Numbered from the stretch's first letter, positions 42,980 to 51,333 are shown. The stretch: DNA of 64,000 bases from Alloactinosynnema sp. L-07 (GCF_900070365.1 NZ_LN850107.1:558001-622000); one strand, 5' to 3'. The notes: generated by a model from the sequence alone, not told the origin. Numbers and translations are program-made.

Positions 42980-44092
42980 TCATGCCGCGCGCACCGCGCG
43001 GCCACCGCCGACGGTACCGGCAGGCGGGTTGTCCGGCCTGTCCCAGAGCCGGTCCGGAAGGGCAAGACGCACGATCTTCACAAACACCGACGTGAGCTGC
43101 TTGGCGAAACCGCCCGTGTTGTACTGCAGGCCGTACTTGGCGCAGATCGCGCGGACCTCGGGGGCCATCTCCGGGTAGCGCCGCGCCGGGATGTCGGGGA
43201 AGAGGTGGTGCTCGATCTGGTGGGAGAGGTTGCCGGACATGATGTGGAACAGGGGGCCGCCGGTGATGTTGGCCGAGCCGAGCATCTGCCGGTAGTACCA
43301 CTGGCCGCGGCTCTCGTTCTCCGTCTCCTCTTCGGTGAAGCTCTGCACCCCGGCCGGGAAGTGGCCGCAGAAGATGATGGAGAACGCCCACACGTTGCGC
43401 ACGAAGTTGGCCGTGAGGTTGCCCGCGAGGGTGGTGACGAACATGGGGCCGGTGAGCGCCGGGAACAGGACGTAGTCCTTGATGGTCTGCTTGAGTCCCT
43501 TGTGCCACATGCGTTTGCGGGCGGCGGCGCCCTCGGACCACTTCTTCTCGCCGGACAGGATCCGGTCCGCCTCAAGATCGTGCAGCATCACGCCCCACTG
43601 GAAGAACGCCATCAGCGCGAGCGCGTACGCCGGATTGCCCAGGTAGTACGGGTTCCACTTCTGCGCCGGGTCCATCCGCAGGACGCCGTAGCCGATGTCG
43701 CGGTCCTTGCCGAGGATGTTGGTGTAGGTGTGGTGCACGTAGTTGTGCGAGTGCTTCCAATTCTCCGCGGGCGCCACGGTGTCCCACTCGAACATCTTGG
43801 AGTTCAGTGCCGGGTCACGCATCCAGTCGTACTGGCCGTGCATGACGTTGTGGCCGATCTCCATGTTGTCGAGGATCTTCGACACCGACAGTGCGGTCAC
43901 GCCCAGCACCCAGGCGGGCGGGAAGAAGCCCGCGAACAGCAGCCCGCGGCCCGCCACCTCCAGCGCCCGCTGCACCTTGATGATGTTGTAGATGTACTCG
44001 CGGTCCTCGTCGCCGAGCTTGGCGATGGTCCGCTCGCGCAGCTCGTCGAGGTCGCGGCCGAGCGCGTCGAACTGGTCCTTGGTGAGTGTCAT
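42980..44092 (-). CDS. Membrane fatty acid (acyl-lipid or acyl-CoA) desaturase
   Basis: The 370-residue integral-membrane di-iron enzyme introduces a double bond in a fatty acyl chain. All three His boxes are present: 'GHNVMHG' (81-86), 'HSHNYVHH' (114-121) and 'QIEHHLFP' near residue 297. Hydrophobic segments lie between. Electrons come from the adjacent ferredoxin reductase. It resembles the mycobacterial DesA3 pair. The ATG at 44092 has AGGAG 9 nt upstream, and that site directly abuts the inserted element at 44103-44269. Confidence 0.95.
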   Translation of the reverse strand: MTLTKDQFDALGRDLDELRERTIAKLGDEDREYIYNIIKVQRALEVAGRGLLFAGFFPPAWVLGVTALSVSKILDNMEIGHNVMHGQYDWMRDPALNSKMFEWDTVAPAENWKHSHNYVHHTYTNILGKDRDIGYGVLRMDPAQKWNPYYLGNPAYALALMAFFQWGVMLHDLEADRILSGEKKWSEGAAARKRMWHKGLKQTIKDYVLFPALTGPMFVTTLAGNLTANFVRNVWAFSIIFCGHFPAGVQSFTEEETENESRGQWYYRQMLGSANITGGPLFHIMSGNLSHQIEHHLFPDIPARRYPEMAPEVRAICAKYGLQYNTGGFAKQLTSVFVKIVRLALPDRLWDRPDNPPAGTVGGGRAVRAA

Positions 44093-44102
44093 GCCGATGC
44101 TC

Positions 44103-44269
44103 CTAGTGGTGTGTCCGTGAGCGTTGTCGGGCTATCGGCGGATCCAGGTTTCCGCTGGGCGTGGCGCCGGAATGCGGCTCGTACTGGGTGTACTTGGGCG
44201 TTTCGGCGGTGCGGCCTGCGGGAAGCTGGGCCGTCGAGAGCCTGGCAACGCTCATGGACACACCACTAG
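44103..44269. mobile_element. MITE-like insertion: CTAG-flanked 159-bp element with 20-bp terminal inverted repeats
   Basis: The first 24 bases (44103-44126) and the reverse complement of the last 24 (44246-44269) match except for one base. Each end is CTAG, then TGGTGTGTCC(G/A)TGAGCGTTG read inward. The element lies exactly between the ferredoxin reductase stop codon, which is inside the right CTAG, and the desaturase ribosome site, which starts with the left CTAG. Removing the element with one CTAG copy leaves CTCTAGGAGCATCGGC before ATG, a normal tight junction. It encodes no transposase. Because of the repeats each strand holds a 50-codon frame starting at the A/G base of the repeat, which I do not regard as a gene. 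Confidence 0.8.
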
Positions 44270-45315
44270 AGGTCGATGGCGACGTCGCCGACCGGGACGG
44301 AGACACACAGCTGGATCTCCTCGTCGGGGTCGGTGGACAGCGCGCCGTTTCGCACGTCGCGCACGCGGCCCGCGGTCTTCACGCGGGTGCAGGAGAAGCA
44401 GATGCCCATGCGGCAGCCGTGCTCGGGCTTGAGCCCGGCGGCCTCGGCCTGGTCGAGCAACGTGGCCCCGGAGTTGGCGGCGGTCTTGTCGCTGCGGGCG
44501 AACGTGACATGGCCCGTCGCTTCCGAGGCGTCGGTCGTGATCGGCGCCGGGGCGAAGTCCTCGGTGTGCAGGCGGTCGGCGACGCCGAGGTCGGCGAAGG
44601 TCTCGCGGACGCTCCGCATGAGTCCGGGCGGGCCGCAGAGGTAGGTCTGCGCCTCGGCGTACCAGGGGGCGACCTTGCGCAGGTGGGTCTCGTCGAAGAA
44701 CCCGGTCAGGTCGCCATCGTCGGCGTCGGTGTAGGCCAGTACGGCGTCGCGCGCCCGCAGCTCGTTTATCGCCGGTACGTCGGACTCGCGGTAGGCGTAG
44801 TGAAGGAACGCGACCTGGCCTTGGTAGCCCTCGTCGGCGAGGGTCCGCAGCATGCTCAGCACCGGTGTGATGCCGCTGCCGCCGCTGATCAGCAGGATCT
44901 TGTCCGGCCGGGTCAGCGGCAGGGTGAACGTGCCTTCCGGCTGGGACAGGTGCAGGACCAGGCCGGGCTTGGCGTGCTCCCGCAGCCACCGCGACACCAT
45001 GCCCTCATGGTGGACCTTGACGATCAACTCGAACCTGCCGTCGCGGTGCTGCGAGGTGGCGGGGGAGTAGCACCGGGTCCGGCGCACGCCGTCGATGTCG
45101 ACCGAGACGCGGACGTACTGGCCCGCGGTGAACCCGCGCCAGCGGCGGGTCGGCCGAATGGTCAGCGTGACCGTGTCCGGGGTGCTTCGGTGAACAGCTG
45201 TCACCTCACCGCGCAGGTCCCGGATGACCAGCATAGGGTTGATCAGTTCGAGATAGCGGTCGACGCCATGGGGTGTGGCCAGGGCCTCCAGCAATCGCAA
45301 CCCGGGAGTGCGCAC
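44266..45315 (-). CDS. Ferredoxin reductase with FAD/NAD and C-terminal 2Fe-2S domain, partner of the desaturase
   Basis: The 349-residue protein passes electrons from NAD(P)H to the desaturase. It has an FAD-binding domain ('RCYSPATSQHRDGRFELIVK'), an NAD domain ('LLISGGSGITPVLSMLRTL', 'TYLCGPPGLM') and a plant-type 2Fe-2S ferredoxin domain ('GCRMGICFSCTRVK' and a later Cys in 'IQLCVSVP'). GTG at 45315 follows GGAGGAGG. The stop codon sits inside the right CTAG of the mobile element. The mycobacterial counterpart Rv3230c pairs with DesA3 (from memory). Confidence 0.93.
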   Translation of the reverse strand: MRTPGLRLLEALATPHGVDRYLELINPMLVIRDLRGEVTAVHRSTPDTVTLTIRPTRRWRGFTAGQYVRVSVDIDGVRRTRCYSPATSQHRDGRFELIVKVHHEGMVSRWLREHAKPGLVLHLSQPEGTFTLPLTRPDKILLISGGSGITPVLSMLRTLADEGYQGQVAFLHYAYRESDVPAINELRARDAVLAYTDADDGDLTGFFDETHLRKVAPWYAEAQTYLCGPPGLMRSVRETFADLGVADRLHTEDFAPAPITTDASEATGHVTFARSDKTAANSGATLLDQAEAAGLKPEHGCRMGICFSCTRVKTAGRVRDVRNGALSTDPDEEIQLCVSVPVGDVAIDL

Positions 45316-45331
45316 CGTGACCTCCTCCGTC

Positions 45332-45349
45332 GGTGAACATGCGTACACT
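45332..45349. promoter_or_regulatory. Candidate DesT-like operator between the TetR gene and the desaturase operon
   Basis: On the minus strand the 18 bases read AGTGTACGCATGTTCACC. From memory, the Pseudomonas DesT operator is AGTGAACGCTTGTTGACT, matching at about 14 of 18 positions. A second partial dyad, TACACT-GAAA-AGTGCA, lies next to it at 45344-45359. It sits between the divergent TetR gene and the reductase-desaturase operon. Confidence 0.5.
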
Positions 45350-45400
45350 GAAAAGTGCATCGCGATGGAGCGTGAGTGTCAACTTGAGGGAGGTGTGACA

Positions 45401-46054
45401 GTGCACACGCGTACTCTCAACGTCGTGGCAGTGGAACCGGTCGGGTCGCGGCAGGAACGCAAGCAGCGCACCCGTCAGGCGCTGCTGGACGCGGCGCTGC
45501 GGGCCGAGGAGAGCCTGGCGAGCCTGAGCCTGCGCGAGGTCACCCGCGAGGTCGGCATCGTGCCCACGGCGTTCTACCGGCACTTCGCCTCCATGGACGA
45601 GCTGGGCGTGGTGCTCGTCGAGGAATCCATGCGCACGCTGCGCGCCATGCTCCGCGAGGCCCGTCGCAACCCGGCCGGAGACGCGATCCGCGGATCGGTG
45701 TCGATCCTGGTCAACCAGGTCGACGGCTACGGCCCGCACTTCCGCTTCCTGCTGCGCGAACGGCACGGCGGCGTCGAGCCGGTCCGCCGCGCGATCCACG
45801 CGGAGCTGCGCCTGCTGGGCAGCGAACTGGCCACGGACCTCGGCCGGTTCCCTGGCATGTCGGGCTGGTCGGCCGACGACCTGCGCATGGCCGCGGACCT
45901 GATGGTCGGCGGGATGCTGTCCATCGTGACCGCACTGCTCGACGTCGGCGACCACCCTGGGGACCGTGCCGAGGTCGTGTCCGTCGCCGAACGCCAGCTG
46001 CGGCTGATCGTGCTCGGCATGAGCCGCTGGACGAGCCACGGGCACCGGGGTTAG
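45401..46054 (+). CDS. TetR-family regulator, probable controller of the divergent desaturase operon
   Basis: The protein (217 residues) has an N-terminal TetR helix-turn-helix: 'GSRQERKQRTRQALLDAALR', then 'REVTREVGIVPTAFYRHFAS'. The C-terminal ligand domain is alpha-helical. Position and neighbours resemble DesT-DesC-DesB of Pseudomonas, where the regulator senses acyl-CoA composition. GTG at 45401 follows GAGGGAGG by 7 nt. Earlier in-frame starts would run across the operator region. Confidence 0.85.
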   Translation: MHTRTLNVVAVEPVGSRQERKQRTRQALLDAALRAEESLASLSLREVTREVGIVPTAFYRHFASMDELGVVLVEESMRTLRAMLREARRNPAGDAIRGSVSILVNQVDGYGPHFRFLLRERHGGVEPVRRAIHAELRLLGSELATDLGRFPGMSGWSADDLRMAADLMVGGMLSIVTALLDVGDHPGDRAEVVSVAERQLRLIVLGMSRWTSHGHRG

Positions 46055-46104
46055 CCTGGTCACGGCGCTGTACCGCGCCTGACCTCTGATTCGGTGCTCG
46101 CGCC

Positions 46105-46152
46105 ACCGACGCGATAGGGGTAAAGGGGACTTCGGGTCCTCGGTGCGTCGGT
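46105..46152 (+). other. Nested stem-loop downstream of the TetR gene
   Basis: ACCGACGC (46105-46112) pairs with GCGTCGGT (46145-46152), and GGAC (46127-46130) pairs with GTCC (46135-46138) inside. It could be a terminator for the TetR gene or a small structured RNA. There is no T-tract. Confidence 0.35.
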
Positions 46153-46215
46153 CCGACATGCCCTGATCGGTGGGGCAGCGCAAGCGCGAGTTCGCTGTCA
46201 TCGCCCGGGAGCATG

Positions 46216-46854
46216 ATGACCAAGCACAAGACGTTCAAGACCAAGGTCCGCACTCGCATGGCCAAGACCGGCGAGAGCTACGCCGCGGCGCGCAGGCAGC
46301 TGATCACCCCGCTCGACGAGATGGTCACCCCTGAGGCCACGCGCAATGGCACCGGCCGCGAGCGGGAGGAATGGTTCGCCCTGCTCGACAAGTGGGGCGC
46401 GACCACCCGCACGCACACACAGATCGCGCGCTGGCTGTTCGAGACGCACGGCGTCACCGGCTGGTGGGCGCAGAGCATCACCGTGGCCTACGAGCAGGCC
46501 CGCGGAATGCGGGAACCGGGCCAGCGCTGCGACGGCAAGTTCGCCGCGAGCGTGAGCAAGACGATGACGGTCGCACCCGAGTTGGCCACCGCCGCGTTCA
46601 CCGACGAGGTCCTGCGCGAGCAGTGGCTCCCGGACGTGGACCTGACGCTGCGGACGGTCCGTCCCGGCAAGACGGTGCGCGCCCTGTGGCCCGACGGCCG
46701 CACCCAGATCAACATGAGCGTCGACGTCAAGGGGCCGGACAAGGTCCAGGTCGCCGTCGCCATCGAGAAACTGGAGGACGCCGCGTCCGCCGCCGAGATG
46801 CGCGAGTTCTGGCGCGAGCGGATCGCCGACCTGAAGAAGGTCATCGAGGGCTGA
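46216..46854 (+). CDS. DUF4287 domain protein with SRPBCC-like C-terminus
   Basis: The 212-residue protein has an N-terminal DUF4287-type region (residues about 1-100, basic, 'TFKTKVRTRMAKTGESYAAA' and 'LFETHGVTGWWAQSITVAYE') and a C-terminal SRPBCC/AHSA1-like part ('VDLTLRTVRPGKTVRALWPD', 'KVQVAVAIEKLEDA'). The fold suggests ligand binding, but no function is known. There are two adjacent ATG codons at 46213 and 46216. The second has GGGAG four bases upstream and is preferred. Confidence 0.78.
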   Translation: MTKHKTFKTKVRTRMAKTGESYAAARRQLITPLDEMVTPEATRNGTGREREEWFALLDKWGATTRTHTQIARWLFETHGVTGWWAQSITVAYEQARGMREPGQRCDGKFAASVSKTMTVAPELATAAFTDEVLREQWLPDVDLTLRTVRPGKTVRALWPDGRTQINMSVDVKGPDKVQVAVAIEKLEDAASAAEMREFWRERIADLKKVIEG

Positions 46855-46904
46855 GTGTGGACGGGCGCACGCGATTGGCGTGCGCCCGTCGACCCGCGGT
46901 GGGG

Positions 46905-48089
46905 TCAGGACTCCTTGGTGCCTCTGGCTTGTGGCGGCTCGGCGGCCATGGTGAGGGCCACGCCGAACTCCTGGCGGATGGCGTGGGCCGCGGCGCCGAC
47001 GACCGCGCTGTCCTCGCCGAAGGCGGAGTACCGCAGCCGCACGGGCGTGAAGCCCGACATCACGCGCGCGGCGAGCACCGCGTTGACCGCCGCGAGCAGG
47101 CGCGGCCCGATCCGGTGGTCGGCCACGGGTCCGCCGACGACGAACTCGTCCACGTCGAGGGCCGCGGTCAGCATCGACACCGCCCGCGCGAGGCCGTGGG
47201 CCGCACGGTCGACCCGCTTGCCCAGCGCGTGGGTGGTGCTGTCGTCTGCCCAGGACGCATAGCGCGCGACGACCTCGGGCGAGGCGTCGCCGAGGATCGT
47301 GGGGAGCGCGGCGACTGTCTCCAGACAGCCGCCCAGGCCACAGTGGCACCGCAGGGCGACTCCGATGTCGACGTGGCCGATCTCGCCGCTGCGGAAGCCG
47401 CGGCCCTCGTGCAGCCTGCCGTCGAGCACGATGCCCGCGCCGATGCCGGTGCCGAGCCACAACAGGACCAGGTCCGGGCCGGGGTCGGTGCTGCGAGCCA
47501 CCTCGGCCAGCGCGATCGCGTTCGCGTCGTTCACTACGTGCACCGGCACGCCGCCGCACCGCCGCGAGAGTTCGCTGCCCAGGGGGTACCAGTTCCACCC
47601 AAAGCTGATGGCCGAGCGGACCACGCTGTCCCGGTCGACGATGCCGGGGACCGACAGGCCGATCGCGGTGACGTTGTCGGTGCTCACTCTGCGGATCAGG
47701 CGGGCCACCGCGGCCGGATCGAACTGCGCGGGCAGCGCGGTGGACGCGCGACGCTCCACCCGGCCGGTCAGCGTGAGCAGCTGCGCGGTCGCGCGGTCGG
47801 TGCCGACGTGTACCCCGATGAAGCGATGGTGGTCCTCGTCGAGTTCCAGGAGCGTGCGCGGTTTGCCGCCGCGGGAGACGGCGTGGCCCGCCTCGCGGAC
47901 CAGCCTGCGCTCGACCAGCGCCGAGACGATCGTGGACACGGTGGCGGCGGGCAAGCCGGTCTCGCGCACGACATCGGTGCGCGCCCGGCCACCCTGGGCG
48001 ACCGACTGCAGCACCAAGGCGTCATTGCGCTCGCGCAGCGACTCCTTCGTCGCCTTGCCGGTGTATCGCAGCTGCGTCATGTCCGCCAC
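46905..48089 (-). CDS. ROK-family transcriptional regulator
   Basis: The 394-residue protein has an N-terminal winged helix ('LVLQSVAQGGRARTDVVRET', 'TVSTIVSALVERRLV') and a ROK sugar-kinase-like domain: ATP site 'GVHVGTDRATAQLL', 'EIGHVDIGVALRCHCGLGGC' with the zinc-binding Cys and His, and 'GTGIGAGIVLDG'. ROK regulators respond to sugars or sugar phosphates. It lies divergent from the transhydrogenase operon, and the short palindrome at 48224-48235 may be one of its sites. Confidence 0.93.
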   Translation of the reverse strand: MADMTQLRYTGKATKESLRERNDALVLQSVAQGGRARTDVVRETGLPAATVSTIVSALVERRLVREAGHAVSRGGKPRTLLELDEDHHRFIGVHVGTDRATAQLLTLTGRVERRASTALPAQFDPAAVARLIRRVSTDNVTAIGLSVPGIVDRDSVVRSAISFGWNWYPLGSELSRRCGGVPVHVVNDANAIALAEVARSTDPGPDLVLLWLGTGIGAGIVLDGRLHEGRGFRSGEIGHVDIGVALRCHCGLGGCLETVAALPTILGDASPEVVARYASWADDSTTHALGKRVDRAAHGLARAVSMLTAALDVDEFVVGGPVADHRIGPRLLAAVNAVLAARVMSGFTPVRLRYSAFGEDSAVVGAAAHAIRQEFGVALTMAAEPPQARGTKES

Positions 48090-48223
48090 TTACTTCGTCA
48101 GTCGATGGAAGTGATCGAACTGTACGCAATGGTTCAGACCACTTGCAATAGGCGGAGACTTCGCGCCCGTGATTTGGCAATGTGATCAGCCGGGTGGCGC
48201 GATGGTTATCGGGCCCACAAATG

Positions 48224-48235
48224 GTACAACTGTAC
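48224..48235. promoter_or_regulatory. Palindromic GTACA-AC-TGTAC next to the pntA start
   Basis: GTACA and TGTAC are complementary around AC. The palindrome ends one base before the GTG of pntA, and TACAAC (48225-48230) could also be a -10 box 6 nt upstream, giving a leaderless message. No Shine-Dalgarno sequence precedes the GTG. Confidence 0.5.
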
Positions 48236-48236
48236 T

Positions 48237-49325
48237 GTGACCGCCAACACAGTCGTAGGCGTCCCGCGCGAGTCCGCCGCGGGTGAACGCCGGGTGGCGC
48301 TCGTGCCCAAAGTGGTCGAGCGGCTGCGGGCCCGTGGCCTGGACGTCGTGGTCGAGCAAGGGGCAGGCGCGGCCGCTCTCATCCCGGACGACGCCTACGT
48401 CAGAGCGGGCGCGACCTTGGGCGACCCGTGGTCGGCCGATGTCGTGGTCAAGGTCGCTCCGCCCAGCCGCGACGAGATCGCGCGGCTGAGGTCCGGGGCC
48501 GCCCTCATCGGCTTCCTCGCCCCGCTGACCGACCCCGACGGGGTGGCCGCCCTGGCCGACGCCGGAGTCACCGCCTTCGCCATGGAATCCGTGCCGCGCA
48601 TCTCCCGTGCGCAGACGATGGACGCACTGTCGTCGCAGGCCAACGTCGCCGGGTACCGCGCCGCGATACTCGCCGCCGAGCGGCTCACCAGGTTCTTCCC
48701 GATGCTGACCACCGCGGCGGGCACGGTCCCGCCCGCCAAGGTGCTGGTCCTCGGCGTCGGCGTCGCCGGTTTGCAAGCGCTTGCCACCGCGCGCAGGCTC
48801 GGCGCGCACACCACCGGCTATGACGTGCGGCCCGAGGTCGCCGAGCAGGTGCGCTCGGTCGGCTCCCAGTGGCTCGACCTGGGCATCGAGGCCATCGGCG
48901 AAGGCGGCTACGCGCGCGCGCTGACCGACGCCGAACGCGCCGAGCAGCAGCGGCAGTTGGCGCACGCGATCGGCGGGTTCGACGCGGTGATCACCACGGC
49001 GCTCGTCCCCGGCCGCACCGCGCCGACCCTGGTCACCGCCGAGGCCGTCAAAGGCATGCGGCCCGGCAGTGTGGTGGTCGACCTCGCGGGGGAGGCGGGC
49101 GGCAACTGCGAGCTCAGCGAGCCGGGGCAGACGGTCGTGGTCCACGACGTCACCATCGCCGCCCCGCTCAACCTGCCCGCCGCCATGCCCGAACACGCCA
49201 GCGAGCTCTACGCGCGCAACGTGCAGGCGCTGCTGGACCTGCTGGTCGACGCCGACGGCGCGCTGGCCATCGATTTCGGCGACGAGGTCGTCGCAGGCGC
49301 GTGTGTGACCAGGAAGGGGCCCTGA
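48237..49325 (+). CDS. pntAA: NAD(P) transhydrogenase subunit alpha, soluble domain I (PntAA)
   Basis: The soluble NAD(H)-binding part of the proton-translocating transhydrogenase, which reduces NADP using NADH and the proton gradient. It has 362 residues, the AlaDh-PNT fold 'VGVPRESAAGERRVALVPKV', and 'VLVLGVGVAGLQALATARRL' as the NAD site. The C-terminus ends before the membrane part, as in three-subunit transhydrogenases. GTG at 48237 has no ribosome site and may be leaderless. Confidence 0.94.
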   Translation: MTANTVVGVPRESAAGERRVALVPKVVERLRARGLDVVVEQGAGAAALIPDDAYVRAGATLGDPWSADVVVKVAPPSRDEIARLRSGAALIGFLAPLTDPDGVAALADAGVTAFAMESVPRISRAQTMDALSSQANVAGYRAAILAAERLTRFFPMLTTAAGTVPPAKVLVLGVGVAGLQALATARRLGAHTTGYDVRPEVAEQVRSVGSQWLDLGIEAIGEGGYARALTDAERAEQQRQLAHAIGGFDAVITTALVPGRTAPTLVTAEAVKGMRPGSVVVDLAGEAGGNCELSEPGQTVVVHDVTIAAPLNLPAAMPEHASELYARNVQALLDLLVDADGALAIDFGDEVVAGACVTRKGP

Positions 49326-49618
49326 TGCTGGTGCAGAACCTGGCGGTGCTCGTGCTCGCGGGCTTCGTCGGCTTCGCGGTGATCTCGAAGGTGCCCAACA
49401 CCTTGCACACGCCGCTGATGTCGGGCACCAACGCCATCCACGGGATCGTCCTGCTCGGCGGGCTGATCGTGCTCGGACTCGGCGCGGAGAGCGTGCTCGA
49501 CAAGATCCTGCTGGTCGTCGCGATCGCCTTCGGCACGATCAACGTCGTCGGCGGGTTCCTGGTGACCGACCGGATGCTGGCCATGTTCAAAGACCGTTCC
49601 AAGAGGACGGACAAATGA
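49325..49618 (+). CDS. pntAB: NAD(P) transhydrogenase subunit alpha, membrane part (PntAB)
   Basis: A 97-residue protein with three membrane helices ('LAVLVLAGFVGFAVISKVP', 'GTNAIHGIVLLGGLIVLGLG', 'VVAIAFGTINVVGGFLVTDR'), the small membrane subunit of three-subunit transhydrogenases. It overlaps the previous gene (TGATG) and the next (ATGA), so the three are coupled. Confidence 0.93.
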   Translation: MLVQNLAVLVLAGFVGFAVISKVPNTLHTPLMSGTNAIHGIVLLGGLIVLGLGAESVLDKILLVVAIAFGTINVVGGFLVTDRMLAMFKDRSKRTDK

Positions 49619-51003
49619 GCCGCGACATCCTGATCCAGTGTCTCTACATCGTCGCGTTCGCCTTGTTCATCTACGGCCTGATGGGGCTGACCGGCCCGCG
49701 CACGGCCGTGCGCGGCAACCTGATCGCCGCTGTCGGCATGGGCATCGCGGTGGTGGCCACGCTGCTGACCCCAGGCATGGGCAACTGGCTGCTGATCGTG
49801 CTGGGCATCGTGCTCGGCACCGTCGTCGGCGTGCCCGCGGCCAAGCGGGTCAAGATGACCGCCATCCCGCAGATGGTGGCGCTGTTCAACGGCGTGGGCG
49901 GCGGCGCGGTCGCGTTGATCGCCTGGGTCGAGTTCCGGCAGAGTGACGGGTTCGCGCACGCGCCCGCGTATGTCGCGATCGCCAGCCTCTTCTCGGCGAT
50001 CGTGGGGTCGGTGTCGTTCTGGGGCTCCAATATCGCCTTCGGTAAGCTGCAGGAGCTGATCTCGGGGCGGCCGATCGGCATCGGACGGCTGCAGCAGCCG
50101 CTCAACCTCCTTCTGCTGCTGGGCGCGGTGGTCTGCGCGACAGTCATAGCGACAGGCACCGACAACGAGTGGCTGATGATCGGCCTGCTCGTCGCCTCGG
50201 CGGTGCTGGGGGTGATGGTCGTGCTGCCCATCGGCGGCGCGGACATGCCCGTCGTCATCTCGCTGCTCAACGCGCTGACCGGGCTCAGCGCCGCGGCGAT
50301 GGGCTTGGCGCTCGACAACACCGCGCTCATCGTGGCGGGCATGATCGTCGGCGCGTCCGGCTCGATCCTGACCAACCTGATGGCCAAGGCGATGAACCGG
50401 TCGATTCCGGCGATCGTCGCGGGCGGCTTCGGTGGCGGAGGCGGTACTGGCACCGCGATCGAGGGCGACCAGACGGTCCGCCGCACCAGCGCGTCGGACG
50501 CGGCGATCCAGATGGCCTTCGCCAACCAGGTGATCATCGTCCCCGGCTACGGGATGGCGGTGGCGCAGGCGCAGCACGCCGTGCGGGAGATGGCGGATCT
50601 GTTGGAGGCCAAGGGAGTCTCGGTCTACTACGCCATCCACCCGGTCGCCGGTCGCATGCCGGGACACATGAATGTCCTGCTGGCCGAGGCCGACGTGCCG
50701 TACGACCGGCTCAAGGAGATGGACGAGATCAACCGCGAGTTCAGCCGCACCGACGTGGCCATGGTGATCGGCGCCAACGACGTCACCAACCCCGCCGCGC
50801 GGACCGACCAGGACTCGCCGATCTACGGGATGCCGATCCTCAACGTCGACGAGAGCCGGTCGGTGATCGTCCTCAAGCGAGGGATGGCGCCGGGGTTCGC
50901 GGGCGTGGACAACGCGCTGTACTTCGACCCCAAGACATCAATGCTGTTCGGCGACGCGAAGTCCTCTGTGAACGAAGTCACCGAGGAACTGAAGGCGCTC
51001 TAA
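49615..51003 (+). CDS. pntB: NAD(P) transhydrogenase subunit beta (PntB)
   Basis: The 462-residue protein has about eight N-terminal membrane helices forming the proton channel and a C-terminal NADP-binding domain ('VIIVPGYGMAVAQAQHAV', 'YYAIHPVAGRMPGHMNVLLA', 'VAMVIGANDVTNPAARTDQ', then 'PIYGMPILNV'). It supplies NADPH using the proton gradient. It ends with a direct-repeat region at 51000-51053. Confidence 0.96.
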   Translation: MSRDILIQCLYIVAFALFIYGLMGLTGPRTAVRGNLIAAVGMGIAVVATLLTPGMGNWLLIVLGIVLGTVVGVPAAKRVKMTAIPQMVALFNGVGGGAVALIAWVEFRQSDGFAHAPAYVAIASLFSAIVGSVSFWGSNIAFGKLQELISGRPIGIGRLQQPLNLLLLLGAVVCATVIATGTDNEWLMIGLLVASAVLGVMVVLPIGGADMPVVISLLNALTGLSAAAMGLALDNTALIVAGMIVGASGSILTNLMAKAMNRSIPAIVAGGFGGGGGTGTAIEGDQTVRRTSASDAAIQMAFANQVIIVPGYGMAVAQAQHAVREMADLLEAKGVSVYYAIHPVAGRMPGHMNVLLAEADVPYDRLKEMDEINREFSRTDVAMVIGANDVTNPAARTDQDSPIYGMPILNVDESRSVIVLKRGMAPGFAGVDNALYFDPKTSMLFGDAKSSVNEVTEELKAL

Positions 51004-51053
51004 CTCTTTGAGGGAGAAAGGTCCTAGGACCTGCTAACTCCTTTGAGGGAGAA
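51000..51053. repeat. Direct repeat pair around a perfect 14-bp palindrome
   Basis: CTAACTCTTTGAGGGAGAA (51000-51018) recurs almost exactly at 51034-51053 as CTAACTCCTTTGAGGGAGAA. Between them lies AGGTCCTAGGACCT (51019-51032), a perfect 14-bp palindrome. The first copy starts at the last base before the pntB stop codon and includes the stop. It is a likely small duplication. Confidence 0.8.
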
Positions 51054-51107
51054 CGATCCCTCGCGAGGTTGATGCACGGCGCCGCCGAACTGCCTAACGT
51101 CGAAGAC

Positions 51108-51333
51108 ATGAGAAATCGACTGTTCGACTGGATCGCGGTGCCGCTGGTCCGGAGCCTCACGATGCTGCTACTCGCCTTGGTGACGGTCCTCTTGGCACAG
51201 GCGACTCGTCGTCGCCGAGCAGACGGTGAAGGCACACGTCCGGAGCCTCGTGGCGAAACGCGGGTCGCGGGACCGGACTCAGGCTGTGGTTTACGCCGAC
51301 GAGAGCGGCCTGGTTCGACCGGGTCGGCCATGA
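51108..51333 (+). pseudogene. Remnant: short membrane N-terminus joined to the LuxR C-terminus
   Basis: In the frame ending with TGA at 51331-51333, the last 46 codons encode 'RLVVAEQTVKAHVRSLVAKR' and 'GSRDRTQAVVYADESGLVRP', the final helix-turn-helix of a LuxR/NarL-type response regulator. There is no receiver domain upstream. Another frame starting at ATG 51108 encodes about 30 hydrophobic residues like a sensor-protein N-terminus. A two-component pair fused by internal deletion would explain both. The LuxR part is clear, but the N-terminal part is only a guess. Confidence 0.65.

Noticed and set aside
44103..44255. 50-residue gene in the spacer between reductase and desaturase
   Set aside because: The frame follows from the inverted repeats, and a mirror frame of equal length exists on the other strand. 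No coding signature or ribosome site is present.
46105..46152. Riboswitch or sRNA
   Set aside because: The fold is simple and matches no family I know. It is listed only as a stem-loop, and a terminator is equally likely.
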